The notes beneath the pieces were generated by a model. It saw only the letters and a program-made list of their open reading frames with translations. It was not told the DNA's origin and did no database searches. 10,583 nucleotides of DNA. Source: Faecalimonas sp. GTDB lineage: Bacteria > Bacillota > Clostridia > Lachnospirales > Lachnospiraceae. Both the position numbers and the translations under genes were made by a program. The DNA is taken from positions 1 to 10,583 of the forward strand of contig JAHHTN010000072.1 in the NCBI GenBank assembly GCA_020024645.1. Reading direction: 5' to 3'. Positions 5,667-10,583 of this stretch are shown piece after piece (position 1 is the first letter of the stretch; every line of letters starts with the position of its first letter).

Positions 5667-6080
5667 CTATTTTTCAATTTTTGTCATTTTATTGTAACAA
5701 TATCCAATAATATCTTTTCGAGTAATAATTCCAATAAAATTACCTTGGTCATCTATAACTGGAACAAAATTCTGATCCATAGCTTTTTCAACTAAGTCTT
5801 CTATTGCAGCATTTATATTCACTGCCTGATAATCGATTCTTCTATCTATTTCTGTTATTGGAATTAATTCAGCTTCTTTCAAATTTAAATTGTACTTATT
5901 TTTTATTCCCCAAAGCAAATCACCCTCGGTAATACTTCCAACGTATTTTCCGTCTTTATCTATCATAGGAATAGAAGAATATTTATGATATTCCATTTTT
6001 TCAATAGCTTGACGCAATGTATCTTCTTTATGTATAAATGCAATTTCACTTTTTGGTTTTAAAAAAAATAATATATTCAT
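5667..6080 (-). CDS. Small protein with two CBS domains
   Basis: The 137-residue protein is made almost wholly of two CBS motifs: about 12-60 (LRQAIEKMEYHKYSSIPMID through VGSITEGDLLW) and about 75-130 (AIEDLVEKAMDQNFVPVID through IGIITRKDII). CBS pairs bind adenine nucleotides. Stand-alone Firmicute CBS proteins of this size include CbpB/DarB, which bind c-di-AMP and link it to (p)ppGpp synthesis. Membership in that group is possible but not shown; the ligand is unknown. The ATG at 6080 has AGAGG about eight bases upstream. The gene follows a decayed HAD remnant and ends one base before the -35 of the L21 promoter, with no terminator, so read-through into rplU is expected. Confidence 0.85.
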   Translation of the reverse strand: MNILFFLKPKSEIAFIHKEDTLRQAIEKMEYHKYSSIPMIDKDGKYVGSITEGDLLWGIKNKYNLNLKEAELIPITEIDRRIDYQAVNINAAIEDLVEKAMDQNFVPVIDDQGNFIGIITRKDIIGYCYNKMTKIEK

Positions 6081-6091
6081 GTTATATCCTC

Positions 6092-6253
6092 TTATTTTAC
6101 TTCAGCTAGTTGTCCTTTTAAAATTTTATCAGCGCATTCTTCAGAGGTTGCTCCCTAATCACCCGTTTCCTAATCTTTATTCAAAAACATGGCGTTTGCA
6201 ATTATATTCAACAAGAACTTTCCCTAAATCAAAAATCACAGTTGTTTTTTCAT
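6092..6253 (-). pseudogene. Decayed remnant with a HAD-family hydrolase N-terminus
   Basis: Between ybaK and the CBS gene the minus strand still encodes VIFDLGKVLVEYNCKRHVFE (about 6238-6180). This closely resembles the first residues of YihX-like HAD phosphatases (compare IFDLGNVIVDIDFNR), including the Asp of motif I. An ATG at 6253 is one base out of frame: six A residues follow it, and seven would restore MKKTTVIFDLG. The frame then hits TAA at 6179-6177. A second open stretch, GATSEECADKILKGQLAEVK, runs to a TAA at 6094-6092 in another frame; I do not recognise it. About 160 bases remain of an expected 600, so an internal deletion plus a frameshift is the simplest reading. No other HAD motif survives. 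Confidence 0.65.
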
Positions 6254-6255
6254 CT

Positions 6256-6747
6256 TTAAACTTCTGTATGAAATATTATATCAAAAAATTCTGCATGAGC
6301 AATTTTAGATAAATCAAGAGGAGAAAGTTTTAACTGTAATCCTAGTTTTCCTCCACTCACAATTATTTGTGAAAAACTAAGAGCTGTTTGATCTATGATT
6401 GTCGGAAATTGTTTCTTCATTCCAATGGATGTACATCCTCCACGTACATAACCTGTTAGTTGAATTAAATCTTTTAATGGAAGCATTTCCAATGATTTTT
6501 CTCCGACAGATTTAGCGGCTTTTTTAAAATCAATTTCTTTTTCAATTGGAAGAACAAATACATAATGCATTTTACTTTTCCCAGTTGTAACAATTGTTTT
6601 ATAAACGAGTTCATGAGGAAGATTAAGTTTATCAGCAATATGAATTCCGTCTACAAATTCATCACATTCATAGGTCATTGTTTCAAATGAAATTTTATAT
6701 CGTTCTAATATACGAACCGCATTCGTTTTAACCTCTTTTTTCGCCAT
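6256..6747 (-). CDS. ybaK: YbaK/EbsC-type Cys-tRNA(Pro) deacylase
   Basis: This 163-residue protein of the YbaK/ProX editing-domain family contains Lys50 in ELVYKTIV, which matches the position of the essential lysine of YbaK, and the conserved segment GYVRGGCTSIG (99-109), followed by SGGKLGLQLKLSPLDL (131-146). Family members hydrolyse Cys-tRNA(Pro) made in error by prolyl-tRNA synthetase, protecting translation. The ATG at 6747 lies inside the end of the RNase gene (20-base overlap), with an AGGGGGG ribosome binding site in that gene, so the two are probably coupled. Downstream, two bases separate its stop from the ATG of the HAD remnant, suggesting that the remnant was once the next gene of the operon. 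Confidence 0.92.
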   Translation of the reverse strand: MAKKEVKTNAVRILERYKISFETMTYECDEFVDGIHIADKLNLPHELVYKTIVTTGKSKMHYVFVLPIEKEIDFKKAAKSVGEKSLEMLPLKDLIQLTGYVRGGCTSIGMKKQFPTIIDQTALSFSQIIVSGGKLGLQLKLSPLDLSKIAHAEFFDIIFHTEV

Positions 6748-7906
6748 AAGAATCCCCCCTTATGCTTTCGTACAATGGTTTTCGGACTTTTTTTCTAGTA
6801 ATTTCAACTAATTGTAATCTTGTAACATCTACAAGAACAGTTTGAATTGGATCTTTTCTTAAATACCCATTAAAGTAATTTAATAATTCTTCCCATTTTT
6901 CTTTATTATCCAAATTGATAAAATCAACTAATATAATTCCCGATAAATTTCGCAACCGAATTTGTTTTGCCACTTCTTTTGCAGCTTCCATATTAATTTT
7001 CATATAAGCAATATCATCTTTTTTCTTGCCAATATATTTTCCAGTATTTACGTCAATAACAGTTAACGCTTCTGTAGGTTGTATAACAAGGTATGCACCT
7101 GATTTCATCCAAACTCGTTCTTTCAATCCGTTTTGTATAACGGTTTCAATACTATATAACTTTGAAAGCGAGAGTTGTTTATCGTGGTAGAATTGTAATT
7201 TTTTCAAATCTTCAGGTTGTTTTTCTTGCAAAAAAGAATGTACATGATTATAAATTTTCTTATCTTCAATTAAAATATCAGATAAACCTTCTTGATATAT
7301 ATTTTTCAAATCTGAAATATATGGTTCCTCACTTTCTTTTAGGCAAGAGAAACAAACACGCGTAGGTGAAATTTGAATAAGGTGTTCATATTCTTTAATT
7401 AATTTCTCTATTTCTTCTTTAATTTCATTTTCCGTTGCCTCTTTTGCATTTGTTCGTAAAATAAAACCGTATTCTTTAGAACGATATTTTCCCATAAACA
7501 CTTTTAATTCGTCTCTTTTTTCTTTATCAATTTTTGAAGAAAAACTAATACGATTATCTCCTATCGTTAACACACTGTATTTTCCAGTAAAACTAATTTT
7601 TCTGGTAACCGTTGTCTGTTTTGTTTTTATGGCTTCCCTGCTGATTTGTACAACAAATTCTTCACCGACACGAACGGGTTTATTACCACGTTCACTCATA
7701 TCATAATAACATTCAATTCCATTATCTATCTCAATAAAAGCGGCTTGAATATTAGAAACAATTTTTTTTACTTTTCCGATATAAATATTTCCGAGTCGAT
7801 ATTTTTCATTTATATTGCTTATATGCAATTCGACTATCTCACCGTTTTCTATAACTGAAGTAACGATATTCCCTTCTTGCTTTGTTATTATTAGTTTACG
7901 CTTCAA
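6728..7906 (-). CDS. rng: Ribonuclease E/G family endoribonuclease, short form
   Basis: The 392-residue protein has an S1-like RNA-binding region (about 36-105; GNIYIGKVKKIVSNIQAAFIEI), a central region with the 5'-sensor segment EYGFILRT (145-152), and the catalytic subdomain. Asp285 (ALTVIDVNTGK) and Asp328 (IILVDFINL) are 43 residues apart, as are the Mg-binding Asp303 and Asp346 of E. coli RNase E. It ends soon after VEITRKKVRKPL, before where the CPxCxG zinc-link would lie, so that link and the small domain are absent. Cleavage of single-stranded RNA 5' ends or rRNA precursors is the family role. The start is a TTG at 7906 overlapping the DUF2344 gene by 11 bases, with a weak GGGA site; no alternative ATG lies nearby. 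Confidence 0.92.
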   Translation of the reverse strand: MKRKLIITKQEGNIVTSVIENGEIVELHISNINEKYRLGNIYIGKVKKIVSNIQAAFIEIDNGIECYYDMSERGNKPVRVGEEFVVQISREAIKTKQTTVTRKISFTGKYSVLTIGDNRISFSSKIDKEKRDELKVFMGKYRSKEYGFILRTNAKEATENEIKEEIEKLIKEYEHLIQISPTRVCFSCLKESEEPYISDLKNIYQEGLSDILIEDKKIYNHVHSFLQEKQPEDLKKLQFYHDKQLSLSKLYSIETVIQNGLKERVWMKSGAYLVIQPTEALTVIDVNTGKYIGKKKDDIAYMKINMEAAKEVAKQIRLRNLSGIILVDFINLDNKEKWEELLNYFNGYLRKDPIQTVLVDVTRLQLVEITRKKVRKPLYESIRGDSYGEKRG

Positions 7907-8603
7907 TTTTCGTTCCCAAACTTTCTAGAGAAACTAATTCTCTATTTTCTTCAGAACCAACGTTAGCATATACTTCTAAGCGGTGATGCGAAAATGCAAT
8001 CGAAGAAAAAGCTTCTCCTAAATATTGCGTAAAAGCTTCCATGACGAGTCCTGGTTTTAAGTTTTCCACACTCCCTGTTGCTAAAAGAGTATAAACAGAG
8101 TTTTCTCTCACTTCAAATTTATAAATCATCGGTTTGATATTGACTTCTTTTTCACTTTTTTTCGTCTTTTTGGTGATAAGGATTTCATCTTGCATAATGA
8201 AATCCTTTGCTTTATTTTTCCAATCAACTGGGAGTTCTCCGTTTTTTACAGAAGAAATATAATCTGCTGCTGCAACAATTGCCATTCCTGTCTTTTTCTT
8301 ATCTTCAGAAATTTCTACAAAACTTATGACTTCCATACCCTCAACCATAACATCATTTAAACGTTTCACTGCTAAATCGGAATCAACCGGTTCTGTTAGT
8401 TCGATATCAAAATATTCACCAGCACTTGTCAAACCTACCCCAAGAGGATTGGCAAAAGACATAATCATGTGAGGACTATATCCTCCTGAAAAAGCAATTG
8501 GAATATCCGCTCTTCGCATTGCTTTTTGAAAATATCTCATAATATCCAGATGTCCGATAAATTTCATTACTCCATATTTTTTAAATTTAATTCTTACCTT
8601 CAA
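7896..8603 (-). CDS. DUF2344 / TIGR03936-type radical SAM-linked protein
   Basis: The protein has 235 residues when started at the TTG at 8603. The N-terminal block KVRIKFKKYGVMKFIGHLDI and the following MRYFQKAMRRADIPIAFSGG and SPHMIMSFANPLGVGLTS are the conserved core of DUF2344. The family occurs next to, or fused to, TIGR03960 radical SAM proteins; its function is not established to my knowledge. The TTG start is chosen because it begins the family's first conserved strand and lies eight bases after GGGGGAGG. The frame is open to an ATG at 8636, but that adds unrelated residues inside the radical SAM gene. It overlaps that gene by 17 bases and the RNase gene by 11, so all three are probably made together. 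The C-terminal half (about 120-235) is poorly conserved and has no motif I recognise. Confidence 0.88.
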   Translation of the reverse strand: MKVRIKFKKYGVMKFIGHLDIMRYFQKAMRRADIPIAFSGGYSPHMIMSFANPLGVGLTSAGEYFDIELTEPVDSDLAVKRLNDVMVEGMEVISFVEISEDKKKTGMAIVAAADYISSVKNGELPVDWKNKAKDFIMQDEILITKKTKKSEKEVNIKPMIYKFEVRENSVYTLLATGSVENLKPGLVMEAFTQYLGEAFSSIAFSHHRLEVYANVGSEENRELVSLESLGTKIEA

Positions 8604-10452
8604 TACAGACACCTCCCCCATAAATTGCAGCACCACAACCAGAACAACCCATACGACAATTTGGTGTTACTTTTTCTTCGATTGAACGAGTCCATTCACG
8701 CATCAAGAATTTCTTTGTTACACCGATATCAATGAAATCCCATGGGAAGATTTCATCTAATTCACGTTTTCGCAAATTATAAAATCCAATATTAACACCT
8801 GTATTTTCGAAAGCTTGTATCCACAAATCATTTCGAAAATATTCAGACCAAGAATCATATAGACACCCTAGTCTGTACGCCTCTAGAAGTACTTTTCCAA
8901 TTTTTCTATCACCTCGTGCAAACACACCTTCCAATACAGTAACATCAGCCTCATGCCAATTGTATTTTAAACTTTTTTTGTTTAATTGAGCTTTCATTTC
9001 GTTATTAACAATATGTGCTTTTTCGATATATTCTTCCCTTGTACACATGGTTGCCCATTGAAATGGTGTGAAAGGTTTTGGTACAAAGAAAGATGTGCTT
9101 GCAACAATTTGACATTTTCCATTTCGGTTTTCCTTTGGCACCTCATAGTAACGTTTAGCAACTTTTTCTGCTAAATGAGCAATCTCTTTCATATCTTCTT
9201 CTGTTTCAGTAGGAAGACCAAGCATAAAATATAATTTTACTCTAGACCAGCCACCTTCAAATGCCTGTCCAGCACCTTCTAGTATGATTTCTTCTGTAAG
9301 TCCTTTATTGATAACATCACGCAATCTTTGCGATCCTGCTTCAGGGGCAAAAGTAAGACTACTTTTTCTGATATCTTGTACTTTTCCCATAACATCTAAA
9401 GAAAAAGCATCTATGCGCAATGACGGAAGGGAAATATTGATTCCTTTTCCTTTAAATTCTTCAATTAAAAAGGTTACAAGCCCTTCTAATTCTGTGTAAT
9501 CACTTGAACTTAAAGAACTCAAAGAAATTTCTTCATGACCTGTATTTTTAAGCATTTTATAAGCGTAATCTTTTAACTTTTCTAAATTTTTTTCTCTTGT
9601 TGGTCGATAAATCATTCCTGCTTGACAAAATCTACACCCACGAATACAACCACGCATAATTTCTAAAACGACTCTATCTTGTGTTACTTTAATAAAAGGA
9701 ACAACCGGTTTCTCTGGATAAGAACTTTCACTTATGTTTAAAACCATCTGTTTATGAATTTTTTCTTTCGCATGTATATTATTTGGCGTAAAAGATAATA
9801 TAGTACCATCTTCTTTGTATTCTACATCATAAAAAGTTGGAACATACAATCCATCAATCTCTGCTGCCATTTCTAAAAATGTTTGTCTTGAACCTCCATT
9901 TTTCTTATTTTCTTTATATGCATTAAATAATTCATTATAAACCGTTTCACCTTCTCCAATATAGAAAATATCAAAGAAATCAGCCAATGGTTCCGGATTA
10001 TATGTACAAGGGCCACCACCAATTACAATTGGATCCTCTTCTCCTCGCTCTTTTGCAAAAAGAGGAATTTGACTTAGATCTAACACTTGCAAAATGTTCG
10101 TATAACACATTTCGTATTGAATTGTAATTCCCAAAAAGTCAAAATCTTTGATAGAATCTTGAGATTCTAATGCAAATAGGGGAAGCTGTTGCTCTCTCAT
10201 AATTTTATCCAAATCTACCCAAGGTGAATATACACGCTCACACCAGACATCCTCACGGCGATTGAACATATCATAAAGGATTTGAATTCCTAAATGTGAC
10301 ATGCCAATTTCATATACGTCCGGAAAGCACATAGCAAAACGGATATCCACCTCATTCTTGTTTTTCATCACCGAGTTCACTTCATTACCGATATAGCGAG
10401 CCGGTTTATCAATTTTTAATAAGATTTCATCATCTAAAGCTAGTTTTCTCAT
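8587..10452 (-). CDS. B12-binding-type radical SAM protein, TIGR03960 family
   Basis: This is a 621-residue protein. The N-terminal part (about 35-170) resembles the cobalamin-binding-like domain of B12-dependent radical SAM proteins, ending in GGGPCTYNPEPLADFFDI and YIGEGE. The radical SAM core follows, with the cluster motif C269-x3-C273-x2-C276 (CIRGCRFCQAG), then the FAPEAGSQRLRDVINKG segment and KLYFMLGLPTET. The C-terminus holds a second Cys set, C599-x3-C603-x2-C606, plus C616, perhaps an Fe-S or zinc site. The substrate is unknown. Its place before DUF2344, RNase G and the L21/L27/Obg genes suggests work on RNA or the ribosome, but that is inference. The ATG at 10452 has AGGAGG six bases upstream. 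The upstream 131 bases (10453-10583) are very AT-rich; I see no convincing promoter or hairpin there. Confidence 0.9.
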   Translation of the reverse strand: MRKLALDDEILLKIDKPARYIGNEVNSVMKNKNEVDIRFAMCFPDVYEIGMSHLGIQILYDMFNRREDVWCERVYSPWVDLDKIMREQQLPLFALESQDSIKDFDFLGITIQYEMCYTNILQVLDLSQIPLFAKERGEEDPIVIGGGPCTYNPEPLADFFDIFYIGEGETVYNELFNAYKENKKNGGSRQTFLEMAAEIDGLYVPTFYDVEYKEDGTILSFTPNNIHAKEKIHKQMVLNISESSYPEKPVVPFIKVTQDRVVLEIMRGCIRGCRFCQAGMIYRPTREKNLEKLKDYAYKMLKNTGHEEISLSSLSSSDYTELEGLVTFLIEEFKGKGINISLPSLRIDAFSLDVMGKVQDIRKSSLTFAPEAGSQRLRDVINKGLTEEIILEGAGQAFEGGWSRVKLYFMLGLPTETEEDMKEIAHLAEKVAKRYYEVPKENRNGKCQIVASTSFFVPKPFTPFQWATMCTREEYIEKAHIVNNEMKAQLNKKSLKYNWHEADVTVLEGVFARGDRKIGKVLLEAYRLGCLYDSWSEYFRNDLWIQAFENTGVNIGFYNLRKRELDEIFPWDFIDIGVTKKFLMREWTRSIEEKVTPNCRMGCSGCGAAIYGGGVCIEGKN

Positions 10453-10583
10453 GAAAACCTCCTAAAATTTTGTATAATTTATGCAAAGTCATTTTCTCAT
10501 GTATTGCTTGCATTTCTAGTTTTTTATTTTAATTTTTTCTAATTTTTACTGTATCATATAATTATTCTTTCTGTTCGTTTTTT

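Noticed and set aside
6238..6253. Programmed frameshift at the A run of the HAD remnant
   Set aside because: The shifted frame meets a stop after about 25 codons and most of the family's length is missing, so a functional shifted product is unlikely.
10453..10583. Promoter for the radical SAM gene (TATGAT at 10554-10559) and a CGAAC half-site near the window end
   Set aside because: No acceptable -35 lies 16-18 bases upstream of the TATGAT, and the CGAAC is not followed by a matching second half. The true promoter may lie outside the window.
1..10583. Mobile elements, CRISPR arrays, tRNA or rRNA genes
   Set aside because: No transposase or integrase motif, regularly spaced repeat, or tRNA cloverleaf was seen; the gene order is that of a conserved housekeeping region.

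Overview
The window looks like chromosomal core DNA of a low-GC Gram-positive anaerobe, most likely a clostridium of the Lachnospiraceae type. This is inferred from the AT-rich sequence, the strong GGAGG ribosome binding sites, the Gram-positive LexA boxes, the L27 N-terminal extension paired with the Prp protease, and the gene order radical SAM / DUF2344 / RNase G / L21 / Prp / L27 / Obg / YhbY / NadD / YqeK / RsfS. No mobile element, CRISPR array, tRNA or rRNA is visible, and no stretch over 300 bases lacks a gene.

Region 1 (1-1350) is an SOS module. lexA reads rightward, and a small membrane-anchored LysM protein of the YneA cell-division-inhibitor type reads leftward. The 177 bases between them hold two promoters and four LexA operators. 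The leftward gene ends at an A/T-rich hairpin with a T tract. lexA ends at a long hairpin shared with the convergent operon.

Region 2 (1352-5666) is a ribosome-linked operon on the minus strand. It starts from a consensus sigma-A promoter and a probable L21 autoregulatory leader, then runs rplU, prp, rpmA, a hairpin, obgE, yhbY, nadD, yqeK and rsfS. Its products are two 50S proteins, the protease that matures L27, a 50S-assembly GTPase, an RNA-binding assembly protein, the ribosome-silencing factor, and two nucleotide-metabolism enzymes (NAD synthesis and probable Ap4A hydrolysis). nadD/yqeK/rsfS abut or overlap, so translational coupling is likely.

Region 3 (5667-10452), also on the minus strand, lies upstream of the L21 promoter. 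It runs from a large B12-binding-type radical SAM protein through its DUF2344 partner, a short RNase E/G and a YbaK-type aminoacyl-tRNA deacylase to a two-CBS-domain protein. The first four genes overlap, and two of them begin with TTG. Between ybaK and the CBS gene lies a decayed remnant that still carries the start of a HAD-family hydrolase.

The strongest leads are the uncharacterised radical SAM/DUF2344 pair, whose radical SAM member carries a second CX3CX2C motif at its C-terminus; an RNase E/G that ends before the usual zinc-link cysteines; the HAD remnant; and the dense LexA operator array. I see no clearly new system. Most of the window is conserved housekeeping DNA.
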